From contig QLIY01000219.1 in assembly GCA_003260075.1 (NCBI GenBank), forward strand, positions 126,250 to 190,249: a stretch of 64,000 nt of DNA, read 5' to 3'. Both the position numbers and the translations under genes were made by a program. Shown here one piece after another: positions 40,383-54,900 of this stretch (its first letter is position 1; the number at the start of each line of letters is the position of its first letter). The notes beneath the pieces were generated by a model. The model did not search any database and was not told the origin of the DNA. It saw nothing but the letters and a program-made list of their open reading frames with translations. This stretch comes from Phallusia mammillata. Its lineage: Eukaryota > Chordata > Ascidiacea > Phlebobranchia > Ascidiidae.

Positions 40383-40480
40383 CATGAAGCGTTCATGCAA
40401 ACCGGCGATCACGACACACTCATTTCTATATCATGTACGCCAGGTCTATTGAAGGCGTTGTATAATATCATTCGGTCACC
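40383..40480. repeat. Fragment related to the tRNA-bearing element at 55310
   Basis: CGGCGATCACGACACACTC and CGCCAGGTCTATTGAAGGCG match, in order, the reverse complement of the right side of the element at 55.3-55.6 kb. No tRNA-like part is present here. Confidence 0.55.
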
Positions 40481-40907
40481 AAGCATTCCCATATGACATC
40501 TACAATATGAGTTGCATATGATTTTTTGTTAATTTTTACCCGCTGTTAAACACGCTTATTAACTCCATCAGTCTTTTATTCACCAGTTAAACGCCAAATA
40601 CGCACATAGTTACGAAGGTAGGATGAGTTAACTTTAGTACCTCTGTTGTCCCCATTTGCACTTAGATTAACTCCCATACAGTTACGTCAATGCATGAAGC
40701 TTTTGTATTTTTAACAAGTTTACCAGGTGTAGGCGGGTTTCCTGACATCGCTACGTATTAGTGTCGATTCCATAAAGTATATACCGTCATGGCATTTTAC
40801 TCACTGTACAAATAGAGGTTGTCAATGCCGTTTGTGCAGTTGCTTGTTTCCTAATTACGAAGTATCATGCGGCACTGTCAGGCCAATGCTTTTTTACACG
40901 GAATGTA

Positions 40908-41082
40908 CAGTAGGCTAAACCTTGGTCAATCTGGACACGTGTGGACAAAAATTGTACTGATTGGGCGAAGGTCAGAATTAACCAACGTCGGTTAGTTGAA
41001 GCCTTAACACATTCCATATCATTTGTACCTCAAGTTTTGTCCGAATAAGACGAACGGAATCCGGTTTCACCGAGGTTTGCTG
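40908..41082. mobile_element. pogo/Tigger-like MITE, diverged
   Basis: It begins CAGTAGGCTAAACCTTGGTC and ends TTTCACCGAGGTTTGCTG, with GGACACGTGTGGAC inside. It is flanked by TA on the left and CA on the right. Same family as the element at 35801. Confidence 0.75.
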
Positions 41083-44000
41083 CATTTTGGGCCAAATCGA
41101 AATAGTAGCAAGGCCATAAGGAAACAAATGTATTGAACATGATAAATAGCAGGGGGTATTTTAAAACTTGCTGTTGAAAATGAGATTTGGAGGTCACAAG
41201 TGGAATAAAGCTATGAGTAGCGCTGGGGCTAAGGTGTATAACCTTTGCAGTCGTGATCCGACCTATAGGTGATTAGCGCTGGTTCCCTCACGCTCTGCAA
41301 CAGAATCTGTTGATTTGTGCCAGATACATAAGATCGTGCAGATATTTACTTGTCGGCATGTGGCAGAAGTAACTGAGAAATTGCTGAAATTTTCTTGCAT
41401 TTGAATTGTAAATCAGCAGCCTTTTGTTGAAACCGTTCTTCACAGGGGTATATTAACAAAATCTTGTCATGCCTTGTTCTTACTAAATCGTCTCATATGC
41501 TTGTTGTATGATATAACCGTTTATGAAAGTGAACCGCATGCCGAAATGAATGACTTTTTTTTCGTAAAAAATCTACATCACGTGTCAAAAAATTAGAGCT
41601 CTAAAAAGTGTAGTCGTATTTTTAATGATCATTCACATATTTTGCAAGATCACAATGTGTGAAATGCCCCCCTTCAACGCTAGTTCGATAAGCTGTGAAA
41701 AGGATATTGCAAATAATCGGCTTTCAAGATATGAAAATTGAAATATTTTAAAATGCTTCACAAGCTTTTGGAAAAAACTACACGCTACATTGGTTGCTAA
41801 GCGTAAGTTCATACGTTTAACATTTGGCACACTTGCTTAGGAACATTGCAAAATTTGGTTACAAAGAAAAGTAATCATAAAAAATGTCCAGTTTTCGTTG
41901 GTGGTGCATCTTATACCATGGGTCAGTACTGGACATACCACAACCACAAAAACTACGTCACTTGTTGCTCACACTGCGTCATAATTGTAGGACGCGCTCC
42001 GCGTTAGAAGAAGGGCGACGAGAAGCACTGCCACCATGACAACGTGTTTTATGCCGCCCAATGCCTCGGGCCCCACGCATCAGCCCTTCCACTACTTCTG
42101 CGCCTTCATAGGTGGTGGGTGGTGATAGGTTTGGCAGATATAACGATCAGGCATTGTGGAATATTTTGCTGTGCCAAGTAGTTATGGCAAGGTAATGGTA
42201 AAGGTGCTTTAATTCCTGCCATTGGTTGTTGGTAGCAAGGTGCAGGTTTTTGTATAAGTGACTTTCAGCTTGTTCGGGTGTGGTTGAAAAATACCCTTGT
42301 GCGTCTTGAGTTGAGAGATATCTTTTAACGGAATTTGAATGCATGTTGGTAAAACGCTTTTAACTTAAAGTGCATTTTGATGGTAATGGCGCATTTTTTG
42401 TCTTGTAAATAATATTGTTTCAGCAATTCTTGCGTAAAAAAAGATGGATGTACATAAAACTTACTGTACTTTTTTTTATACAAAACTCGCGATATATGGA
42501 TGATTGTGCCTAAGTTGCCTTACGTTGGAGCAACAAAAGAAGTGATTTGTCTAAAATTCAGAAAACATAATAAGATTGTAAAAAAATAAGTCTCATTTAA
42601 AAATTCTATAAAAAGGAATCGTTTCCATACATGAAATTGCGGCTTCGTTCTAATTGGTTATATAATTGCACGAAGATTAAGCCCTGAGCGGTAAATTACG
42701 AGATTTGAAAATAAATTGCGGCCTATTTGACTTCTTATGGACCTTGTTTCACCTTGATACTTTTGGTTTTAATTTTTACAGCGGACTTTTGGCAAGATGT
42801 TCGATTCGTATTCACGACAAGGCAAGCCTTTAGTTTGTTTGTTTGTTTAAGTTCCAAAACCGGTCTATCCAATTCGAACTCGTTTATTAATGACATTTTC
42901 GTGCGTTCTGTATGCAACAGTTGAAAGGAAGCAAGCTTGTTATCTAATTACCGCTTCGTGCTTCAACGTTTATTTTCAAACCAAGTAAATTTTGTCGTGT
43001 TTTATAGTTATTTCCGAAACGTTATTATATTATGATTTATACGTTACACGAACATAGGTCAAACGATTCGGCCGTAGTTTATGTACTTATTACCTAATTG
43101 TACACACCTAACAAGCAAAATAAAAGTTCCCAAAGACGGCGGCATAAGGATCGTTAATTAGACGTGTAGTGTATACTTTTATGGCAAGTTTATAGCTTGA
43201 CACAGTAAGCGGTTTCCGCAACATTGCAATTATAAACATTGTTTGAATTTACCTGCACCCAGTAACTCTGTTTGAATAAGAAAAACTTGATGTCATATAG
43301 GCAAATATATATATTTTCAAGTTTGCATTGACCGTTCCCATAGTTATCAGCGTATATATAGAGTTTTAGGCGTAGCAATGTATGGAAGTCAGGACAAGAT
43401 CTCAGTGTTTAAAGCGTTTTGTACCTAACGTACATGCTGTAACATAGGAGCACGTCAGGACACATCGGTTCAGCTTGGGTCCATCGGTGTTCAACGAACA
43501 CCCAGGAGACATACGTGCACCACGCTTCGTAGTAATATTATCACATGTTCCGGTTTTCGTTTTGATCATACATTTCCGTGCGTTTGTTGACCGTTCAATA
43601 GATTATGGTATGATTCTTCTGCAATGAGCATAAACATTGGCGTGCTAAAATATATGGGCGGTAGTGGTTATCCTGTAGAGTTTATGGCGGTGCCCTTGTA
43701 TAAACAAACGCAATAATTACAAAATTAATGACTTGATTACATTGCGGGCCCGTGTTTGTACGAGAATAGAATGATTTAAATTGTAATTGGTTTCATTCTT
43801 GGAAATACAGTTCGTCGAACATTATGCGTTTAAACGTCATGCCAAATGAAACTTTGACGTCGAGATAACCAGTAAGCCATTTTTCACGGTCTTGTAAGTT
43901 TTTTTTTCTACGAACCTTATGCTTTCCACTCAACCAATCAAGCAATAAAACCGTAAAAACATCCGTATATGATTTGTCTGGGACATTGCATCAGGCAAAA

Positions 44001-44246
44001 AGAGTTCAAACGAAAGCCTGAAGCTATTTGGTTTGATATAGCGCCCAGACTTAAAACAACAAACCAGGAAGGTGGGTGGAACCGCAGTTAGAATCTCGCG
44101 TCTCCCACGAGGAAATACACACGCAACTGGTCTTCAAGTTTTTGTATATCAACAGCATATGGTTTCCTTACCACGTTCATTTTCCTTATGTTCCAGAACG
44201 TACTGTTTTTTGTCGCCAGTAATCGCCACACTTAGTAACTAAAACC

Positions 44247-47200
44247 ATGTGGGCGTCGCGCATCTTTCTGCTGCTCGTCGCGGTGATGACGTCACAGCCG
44301 GTATGGGGTCACGTGAGGTTGACCTTTCCGCCGGCTCGAACATACCAGCTTGATTTCATGGACAACGTACGGACAACAGGCCCTTGCGGTTTTCCGGCAT
44401 ATGCAGGTACATAACTTATGAGCGTTGCAAATGGCCTAAAATTTGGGTCCGAACTGTATTGTAGAAACACAAGCCCGATTTCATGGAAAAAATAACGCGC
44501 GAATCAGACCCGAAACTTGGTGAAAACGGCGTAAAAATGGTGACAAGTGTAAGGGCCCAAATCAAGCCAGTTTTGTTAAAACTTATGCCCCGACTCGACC
44601 CAAAAACCCCGGCCCGACTTACAATTTTGACTTGATGTTAAAACACCTTGCCAAATTTCCAGAACAAACTGATACAAATGTAAAAGCTTTCAGGTAATAT
44701 ATGATAAGCAAGCTGTAGACAGTGCACACTGTTTCAACCCATACGATCTCATCAATGCACAAAAAATAGGCCGTATAACTTTAAAAATCTGTTCGCAATG
44801 ATCTTATCCGGTTTCATCGCTTATGCCAGAGATAAAAAATTAGAAATTACGATAAGGGGCTAAATGAACGCTTTTTGGCACTAATATGCAGTAAACCTCG
44901 GTTCATACGGACTCGTTTGGACCCAAAAACTTGTCCGGATTAGTACCTCAGGTTTTGTCCCAATTAGGCACAGGTCCGGATTAACCGAATCCGATTTAAC
45001 CGAGATTTACTGTATTTCAAACCTATTTCATAAATGTATTTTTCTATTCAAATTAGCTCTTACAGTCTACGGTTTCGTTTGTCAGCATAACGTAGGATGT
45101 ACTGAACGTGGGTCAGAATTCAATTATCCTCAGGATCTCAGCCTCCTCATTTTTGCCAAATCACGACGCCAGGCCTAATTCCGCGTATTGTGTCAGAACC
45201 AGCGTCTCACCAAAGCCCGCTGCGAGCGTGACATCTTGTTTTCTCCATGTTTTAAGCAGTAATATTTGCAACACAATGACAATCCTAAGCGCTTGCAAAC
45301 AAGTGTTCTTACATGACCCGATAGACATAACGTTTGCATGGTGAAATATCTACCGCTTTCTCAGGAATTCAAAAACACAATGCGATGATTTGCATGTTTT
45401 TGTTGCAAATTAGTCAGTTCAAAGATCAAATTTGCAGACAAAAAGAGCCCTCACTTGACACAATGCCACGATTGGTTGTTTTTTAGCCTGTGTTCAGTCC
45501 ATGGTTATACCGAGCGTTTAGTGACATTTTATATGTTTTTAGGAGCACCAAGGACCACTTTGGTTGAAGGAACGTCTTTGCGAATTGAATGGCATCTGGC
45601 TTATTCACACAGAGTAAGTCATAGTGGTGTGCAATTGAAATAAGCTTCTGCATCTTTTTGATTTTTTACGCCTACTTTATGCCTAGTAAAATGCACAGTT
45701 CCCATGATTGTTTTTATTAGTTGATATTACGGAGAGGCAATAATGGCATCTTTTCATGTAAAAACTATAATCTTCTAAAGAGCAACTATTTTCCATTTAG
45801 GGAGGCGCGGAGCTTCAAATTATCCAGGAAAATCCCACTCGAGTATTGGCAAGTCTTACCCACGGACGGTTTCTTTTCCAAAACGACTCTACGTAAGTAA
45901 AACTCAAGGCATGCAAAAGACACAAATCCACAAAATCAACATTTGTCAATTTTACAGTCGCCAATACGCCGATGTTGTTTTACCTGTCGGTTTGACGTGC
46001 AACAATTGTTCGATTCGATTGTTACGTCAGGCTTCGGAATGGTCTGCTGCCTACCGATTCTGGAGCTGCGCTGACGTCACTATCCTATCTCACCCCGATT
46101 CAGGCAATGTGACATGTGCCACCCCTCCACCACCGGTTACCAGCCCAGCAGGACCAGCCGGTGAACCGGAGCCAACCAACGAACCAGAGCCAGCCAACGA
46201 ACCGGAACCAACTAACGAACCGGAGCCAACACACGAGCCGGAACCAACCAACGAACCGGAACCAACACACGAGCCGGAGCCAACCCATGAGCCGGAGCCA
46301 ACACAGGAACCCGAACCTACACACGAACCGGAGCCAACAAATGAACCAGAACCAACCAATGAACCGGAGCCAAACAACGAGCCTGAACCTTCTCCTGGAA
46401 CAGGCACTTCCGGTAGTGGCAACAACGTCTGCTTTCCAACTACAGCATTGCAGCCAGCGCTGTGTTATGCAGGAAAATGTCTTAACGGAGGCACCTGCGA
46501 TTCCGGCACTGGAAAATGCAGTTGCGTGAAGCTGTTCTCTGGAGATCGGTGTGAAAATTATGGTAAGTGCGTTTCTCTTGGTTGACTTTGGCCACATGTA
46601 CCACAATTTGCGCTCTTGTATGGTTTCGACCAAGACTGATAACAGATCAAACTAGGTTTTCACCGTAAAAATTGGACAATAAGATGGCATATCTACTTGC
46701 GATCATGATATTGATCTGACATACTGCACCACATAGTTCACTTGTGGCTAACGGGTGTTGTGTAAAACTCCACAGTTATGTACCATTTGTGGGAAACAGG
46801 AATGTGGGAATTTGCTTTTGTCTTCAGCAACAATAGTGTTTTGTGAAACATTTGTAACAAAATCATGCACATTTAATCCCCATCAACTTAACTTTAACAT
46901 TTAAAACTTCAGTTTTTTTTTTAAAACCATTCGTATTTAGGCATCTCTGGATTCCAAATTTAAGTTAGGTTTAAGTCTCTTTGCTCATTGTTGTTTCATT
47001 TTTTCCTACACAGACCAATGTTGGAATGATGCGGATTGTGGCAATGGAAAGTGCATTGACACCAGGTCCACCACCTTCCCCAAGCTGCTCTGTTACTGCA
47101 ATCCCGGTTACCATGGTGACAAGTGTAATAAAAGTAAGAACATTTTCTTGTATGTTTAGTAGGTAAGACTAGTTTTTTATTGACTAGTATAATATTGGCC

Positions 47201-50200
47201 TAAATTACGCTTTGGTGTAACCGTTAAGCCAAAACCCTGTATTTCCAAACCATCTAAGAATTAGGTACTGTGTTCTAACCCAGTTTCTCGGCGGTGCGCC
47301 TAGGTAGCTAGCCTGATGCGCCCCAAAATGAGTTAATTAATATGATAAGATCCTTTAAGTGAAATGACTTTTCCCTGGGGTAAAAAAATTAAGAAACACT
47401 GCTTTAACCAAATAAATTGCCAAATGACAAATACAAGGCTCGTAGAATAAATCGTATCTTTTTCCAGCCTCTCAGGTCGAGATCCAAAGCAACTATTCGA
47501 GCAACAGCGAGTACTGGAGCCGCGAACTTCTCCCTGGCAGAGTCTATCTCCACTGGAAGCTTCTCAGCAACAACCAAGAGATTGAAATTGCCATAAGAGC
47601 CCAGACACTCAGCTGGGTGGGAATTGGCTGGAGACCCCGTAGTTTGACCAATCAATGTCGAGGCCAGTTCCCGACTTTTGAGAGCAGACCAAGTATCGAT
47701 GCTTCAAGAGCTGCATGGGTTGGCAGTTTGAAGAATGAGCCAATCACAGCCGTAAGTTGTTTGTCGGACTCCCAAGTGTAAGTATCAACATAATTGTCTA
47801 TAAAGCAGTTGTGTTTTAGAAAAGTCCATCTGAGGATCCGGAAATTTCCATCGAACAAGGCCTTGAAAGCCAGATTGAAGCCAATTGCAACGGTGGGCCC
47901 AATCCCTCACCTGGGGGACCAGCAGGCTCTCCGGAACCAACGCACGAACCAGAGCCGGAACCAACCAATGAACCCGAACCAACACACGAGCCGGAACCAA
48001 CCCACGAACCAGAGCCAACTCATCAACCAGAACCGGAACCAACCCATGAACCAGAGCCAACTCACGAGCCAGAACCGGAGCCAACCCATGAGCCAGAACC
48101 AACCCACGAACCGGAGCCGACCAACGAACCGGAACCAACACACGAGCCGGAGCCGACCAACGAACCGGAACCAACTCATGAACCAGAACCAACCCACGAA
48201 CCGGAGCCGACCAACGAACCGGAACCAACTCATGAACCAGAGCCAACCCATGAACCAGAGCCAGGTCCAACCAACGAACCAGAACCGGGACCAAGCGGGG
48301 AACCAGCACCGGAACCACAACCGGGTGCTGAACCAGGACCAGGCAGCAACAGCGGAGGAGAATTTCACGGCATGGACTGCGTTGACGTTGTTATTGGTTC
48401 AGTCAAAGGTAACCATAATTCAGTATGCTCTGGTCCACGCTGAGCAAATTTAATGACCTGGTTTTATTTTCAGATTCCCTACATCGTGTACAGGATATGT
48501 ACACACGTGATCGCTCAACCCCTCGCGCAGATAATTTCTACGGCGGCTCAGATGACATCACAGGTTCTGCTGGTTCGCAAGTAGATGGTTTCACCACGAT
48601 TGCCTTCAGGAAAAGGCTTCAAGGTAATGACTAAGTTCGGCTTTTCAAGCACCTAAACCCTACCCTAAAGCGAAATGTCACATCTTCTAGCCTATGCGCA
48701 GTCCCGTTAGATTGTTATTTCAAGCATTTCACTCGAAAAGAAAAATAAACATGGTTGCCTTCCTAGATTACGAGTGGTTCTAAATGGTTTCCAACACATA
48801 TATGAAAGTTTTTCACCGTTTTAGCCATTACAATGCTGAATACCCGAGTAACTAACAATTGGTTTTACGTAGCTACACACGGAAGCGATCATCCAATTGA
48901 AAACCTTCTCACCCACGTGATTTGGGCAATGGGACAAAGTATCGACCAATATTTCCACTCTCCTCGCTCGGGTCTTGAGTCTTGCACGGCCAGCGATTAC
49001 AGGTGATTTCTTGGCCATTGATTTGTTCATTTTTGTCGTCACTCATAAAAACTATGTTTAAGATGCGAGTATAAATGGCTTTGTGCATACAGATTATAAC
49101 ATTATAACATAACCAGTTTCTTCGGAAATAAAAATGTCGCTTATATGACTTTTTACTAAAAGCTATAGTGGAAATGCTGTATGTAACTCTGAAATCTTAC
49201 TTGAGCACCGTTTTATGCCACCTGAAATGTGCTGGGACATTTACATCTAATGTATATCTCATTGCACAACACCGTTCCATTAAATTGCCCCCGGGCAAGT
49301 GGCTGCATTTTCGTCATGTTTTTCTGGGGGATTTGCTTTGAAGTTACCTGGCCAATTTGTAACTGACCCTACATTTATTTTAATTTAAAACTCTGTGACA
49401 TTTTGCCTGTTAGCAAATTTCCATTCGTTTGTCAGTAGCAAACAAGCGTATAATACCACTTATGATGGCATCCGCATTTGGAAAAACGTTTAAGAGTGAA
49501 ACATGTTGCCGTTTACTTCTATTTAGGCTAATATATTTCGCATAACACTTGTGGACACTTTCATGTACTGTTTCAATAGCAATTCAAACATACCCGAGTT
49601 TTATTGACATGTAATAATCATGTATTTGTTGTTATTGTACGTGTCCCATTTGGGTTAAATGTGTGCGAGAACTAGGTACGACTTTTCGCCAATTTCTATC
49701 TCTCCTTGTGTTGCTGTACAGATTTTATCGCCACGACGAGATCAAGTATCACGGTTCTGGTAGCCAAAGAAGAGGAGTGGTCAACATGAATTTCTACGGT
49801 GGGTTACATACTGAAATTGACAGATCTTAAGCCTAATCGCAGGTTGCGAGTCAGGGCATTTTTTCAACTTTATATTTTCGTTACACAAAAACAATAAACC
49901 TAATTGAATGGTGTGTCTGCAAACAATTTGTAAGTGAAAAAAGTTTCAGATTATTATCAATTTATACGCTTTTTGCCCATTGGTCTGAGTGCGATTCAGC
50001 TTTGCCTGCGCCGGGTTTTAAACTTAGTCGGTGCTTTTTAACCATTTTAGTGGCACGAAACCCTTAAGATATTTTGTCAAAAATGTCCGAACCCCCATAA
50101 AATAACTTTGATACATGTAATACAAGTAGACTACATTGATGTTTGAATTGCTGCAACAAACCTCGGGGAACCCCTAAAGTTCACGGAACCTCTGGGGGTA

Positions 50201-51869
50201 TTGCACGAATCCCTCGCGTTCCGCGAAACCCCGGTTAAAGAGCTCTGGTCTAACGCCTATCACTTGTAAAAACTTTTAGAAAATGACGTTTGCGATTGGC
50301 CTTACCTTTGTATTTGCTTATCATTAACGTTTTAAATTTACAGAAAACCCCAACCCGGCACCAACTGGTCAATGCACCAGCGTTTCACACGAGTACAAAC
50401 AACCTTCTACATGTACTAGCGAAGGTGACAACTTCGATTGCGACTATTACGCATCGTGGACCCTGAATACTGAAACCGATGTTATTGACTTCGTCCTTAA
50501 GGTAATTTATGTGTTTTAGACTCTAAGATAAGTGTTGATCAACTTTAACTATTGATACTTTTGTCTTTGCATATACTGTACTAGGTTACTTATGGCAGCG
50601 CTTTTTAACCTAAGTACAAAATAAACCCAATGGCTGCATAGGGATTTAGCAAAAACGCGTTAGGTGTGATTAATGTGCAGGGTGTGTATGATAATGACAC
50701 CACTGCTAAACAGTTTTGATCCTTTTAAACATATTAGTTCATAATCATGTTTTTATGGGGTTAACATTTTCATTTTACATCTGTAACCCGACCAAAACGC
50801 CCATGTTTGTTACTTTAATAACAAGCGTACATGGTATCACATCATACAAAGCGGGAAAATAAAGGTTAAAGTGACCTATGGAATATTGGACCATATCATA
50901 TTTGATACATATTCAAACATTCAAAACAAAATTAAAATTGATCATCTAATTTGGCCACTTGATAATGTAATGTTTTTCACACATGTATTTCTGATTTCTT
51001 AATTAAAGCAGTTCCCATGTACATGATTTGCATATATCGGCTTTAAATATCAATGCCATTTTATGTAAATTTCTTCCTACGTTGGAAATGTTTCGTTACT
51101 ACGTACACACGTTAAGTGTTAACTAGCAACAGAAACAGCAACCTATCTTAAGTGCACTGGACCGAGTCCCTGCCAATTGTGTTAGGTGGATTCTTGCGTT
51201 GTGATTACGTCAGAAATGAAGTAAATATAACTATGTGGTCTGGCCTTGCAATTGTCTTTTATAATTATTGAGCAGTGGAAGCCCAATTTCGTAAGGCCCC
51301 TGTGGTAAACAAGTGCGGTTTTTCTTAGACGAAATAACAATCGTTTAAAGTTAATGTTGTTTTAACTTGAATGTATGTGCTATGACGTTTTTCCGAGTAG
51401 GTGGGTTCTTTGATTACGTCACATAATTGCAAAATATTTATTGTAAATATACGAAAGAACCATTACATCAAGAATAACGAAAACGTAGCACAAAAATAGA
51501 TTATAAATATTTTTTTGTTTTTAAGACGTGACATGGCCTTTAGTGTGTTAAAAGTGCCACTATACCGTAATGTTGAATTTCCAAATGATGTGTCAAAATG
51601 CGAATTTAAACAGTTAAAAGGGGAGGAAAAATTACTACAAACATTATTGAAAGATTTACGAAACATTTATCGTTGTGGCTCAGTCAGGCTCTTCTATGCC
51701 TTTGCTAGCCTTTTATGTGCTAGTGTTACCACAAACACTTAATCAACCACTATTTTTTATAGTCCAAACAAACCAGAGACAGGTGGATCGCTTTGGGAAT
51801 CAGCGACGACAGACTAATGCCGAATTCTGATGCAATAGTCGGTTTTATTGATAACCAGGAGCGAGCCGT

Positions 51870-51931
<62 letters not shown>

Positions 51932-54900
51932 AGGTAAGAAATGAACGTTTTCCCTTGGATTTATCCAGTGTACAGACTACAGAAGCAAACAAAATTGGCA
52001 GAGGCCTATTTTCGTACTGTGTCAACAAAATTGCCTGTAGTAGATCATAAGAGAGCTTTACATCAAATAAAACCTCTACACGCCTTGGTAATCTGGAAAT
52101 CGATCCGCTTGATCTTAGTTCCCTTGTCAGTGCAAGTCATGGTCCTTTTGTCGTAGCGTTGTGTCACTATCAACATTATAGCAGGACTGTTATGTTATAG
52201 TTTGCCACGTCACTTTACCTCAAAGTTGGCAGAATTTCTCTACCGTCATGAAGTGACAATTACGTGGCCGCTAAGGACACTTAAGTATCCCCTTAAGGTC
52301 TACTCCCAGGTCATCGAAGTTGCCACTTCAGTCAAATGCAGTAGCAACAGTTTATATAACACTGATGGACACGTTAGCACCTTGGTATGCGCTCTTTATG
52401 TGCAAAAACAAAGCAGCGGTTCTTGTTTAACTGGTCAGTAGTGGAAAAGACAAACGCCCCTGGCCAGCGTTGCGTTTGCTTTTCTCCATAGTAGGGGATA
52501 TGTGATCTTTACACTGTTATCAACCTTTTTATCGTCGGTTTGGAGACAACAACGAACTTTGAATTTCTTCTGACACGCTTAAAAAAATTATTCTCAGATG
52601 AAATGCGTTAAAACTGCACTATTATACCTCTTCAACAAATGCTGAACTGCACATAAAAATACACTTCCCCTTTAGACTGTGTAAATAAAGACAGCTAAAA
52701 CCAAGGTCTATTTAATTTTCTTTGTTTGCAGTTTTTAGAGACTGACGATACCTGTATGTATGAAATATCTCTCTCGATTTTAACAACTTCGTGTCCACTG
52801 ATTTTAAGTCATAAGCTTTTGCTTTCGAATTCTCATTTACTTCTCGTTCAAAGTGCATCTTGTTTGCACAATTTTGAAACAAAAACTTTTTCTTATCCGT
52901 AAGGTTAATGCCGATTATGAAACATTAACGACTGGTCACAAATGCAAGCCTGTCTAATCGCAGTGGACCTTTTGATTAATTGTTATTTGCTTTTTTAGAT
53001 GGATTACAATGAGATCAAATCCACCTTTGGACGATACAGCAGACAACCTTTCTAACAAGCGTGGAAGTTACCAGAACGGCGTACTTACCATAGAGGTAGT
53101 CCACTCTTCTTAACTTACCTTTTTTATATACTTAAGCATTATATCCTCAAACTATATGAGATATACTATTTGTTATGGTTTACTAATTCTTCGGTATTTT
53201 CGTTTTAGTTTTCCCGAGCCAGAGACACCCAAGACACACGTGATATTCCTTTTACTGACACATCTTGTCCATTCATGTTTTACGCCAACGGACCAACAAG
53301 CAACAACAACAATGACATCAATTACCACGATTCCAAAATCGTCAGCACCAACGGGGTAAGAACTAAGAACACAAAACGAAACGTATTTGTATAGCACTAT
53401 AAACCCCCATGAACTTTAAGTTGCTTAAATTGATTAACTATGGCCTTGTTTGGGGATCAAATGCATCAACAGATCTCTGAAATAACGGATAATGCCTAAA
53501 TAGGTCTTCAAATAATTGCAGCTATGGTCTTTTGTACATCGCTTAAGTACAATCATTTATCACACAATATTTCCTACGGCAATGTATATAAAAGTTTGAA
53601 ACGCATGTCTTGTGTTGCATTTCAATGGACTGGAGGCCCAAAAATTGGAAAGGCTGGAGGTGAACAAAATTGTCCAAGTCGTATGTTCAGCACCCTGGCA
53701 AAAGCCCATAAAAATTTGGTCTGAAATGTGACAAACAAATACCTATTTTTAGCTGATTTATATAGTTGCGTACGCTTGCGCCAAAAGTATTTATTTCACG
53801 TTATCACAGGTATGTATCCGCGCATGCGCAGTACAAACGGTGGTGGAAAACACTTTGGCCGGTCAAGTTCGTCTCACGGCAAGAACCTTTGCAGACGAAC
53901 TTGCCGACTCGTCGACACAGGAATATCGGAATCTCAAAACTGAAATGGAAACTACAGTAAGTTTATGTAAAATTTATTTGTTAATAAAAAAAAAACGATA
54001 ACTGAGCTCCAGAAAGTCAATTTCGATCTGTAAGGTCTTGTCTGTGCAGCTGCATGGTTACAAAACCTTGTCCTTACAGGGTAGTATAGCCAGGTATTTG
54101 TTACAATGCAAAACTGTAGCAAATCGAATGATTTAATTACCCCAAACTGGGATACCACAAATAAGGTCCTAGAATCATATTTAAAAAGTCGCTAAAGAAA
54201 TATTTAAAATTGCTTTTTATTATCATGAGATACGTTTTGGCTGTTGGATGCATTCAGATTTTCTAACTTGGTTTATTGACTTATTACTTCACCGATCCAA
54301 TATTACTTGTTAAACACTATTTTTGGTCATTTTGCTAATCCCTATTCTTGTTGTATAGATTGCTACAGCCTACCGGCAAGCGAACTTCGTTAAAGAATCG
54401 GTTTCAGATGTGTTGGTCACTGTTACCGGGTTTAGTGCTGGAAGTGTAGTGGTCAATTACAACTTGACTGTCACTCATAGCGACGAAAGCATCTCAGAAG
54501 ATCAACTGGCGGTAAGATACAGTGTTGTAAACATGTACCTTGTTTAAATAAGCTATAACTGTACTGTCAGACATAATATATAACCAAGTAAAAACTGCTG
54601 AATGAGCAATACTAGGTTATATACAGTGGTGGGATTCAATTTTTTGTCGGCCGGTTCTATCACAAAAGTCCTATTTTTCAGCCGGTTCTGTTGCAAAAAG
54701 TACATTAACAGTAACCAGTAATGCTAACCGGTTCGCTGACCTCATAAAATTTCGTGAGATTTCCGGCTAAATCCCACCACTGGTTATATAACTTGTTTGT
54801 ACATTATAAAATAACTGATATAATATCCTGCGCTGCAACCAGCTTTCAATTGTAAGGAGGGTCACATATTTTGTAACCCACATGGTTTAGTTGATTTTAT

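Larger units (their letters stand above)
31237..44246. other. Gene-free stretch of 13 kb upstream of the DOMON/SEA gene
   Basis: I found no exon with a convincing family match or splice structure on either strand; open frames are short and isolated. Contents that can be named are hAT-type elements at 32539 and 37147, pogo-like MITEs at 35801, 38952 and 40908, a small tandem repeat at 36542, and a 55.3-kb-type repeat at 40383. The rest is AT-rich, low in obvious repeats, and could hold control regions or unrecognised RNA genes. Confidence 0.55.

Noticed and set aside
31370-43378. Several 60-90 aa frames in the 13-kb stretch
   Set aside because: Isolated, AT-driven, without splice partners or recognisable motifs.
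46090-46633. Long antisense frames (111 and 177 aa) opposite exon 4
   Set aside because: They are Gly/Ser- or Trp/Arg-rich translations of the minisatellite and stay open only because the repeat lacks stops; the sense frame is the domain protein.
47785-48453. Frames of 153-219 aa in other frames across exon 7
   Set aside because: Same cause; the true frame is fixed by exon 6 phase and by [10 protein letters not shown] at its end.
51750-52028. Poly-Pro antisense frame at the G run
   Set aside because: Product of the homopolymer.
53524-53724. 66-aa frame between DOMON 2 and SEA exons
   Set aside because: Exon 14 and exon 15 join directly in phase 0; including this piece would bring stops.
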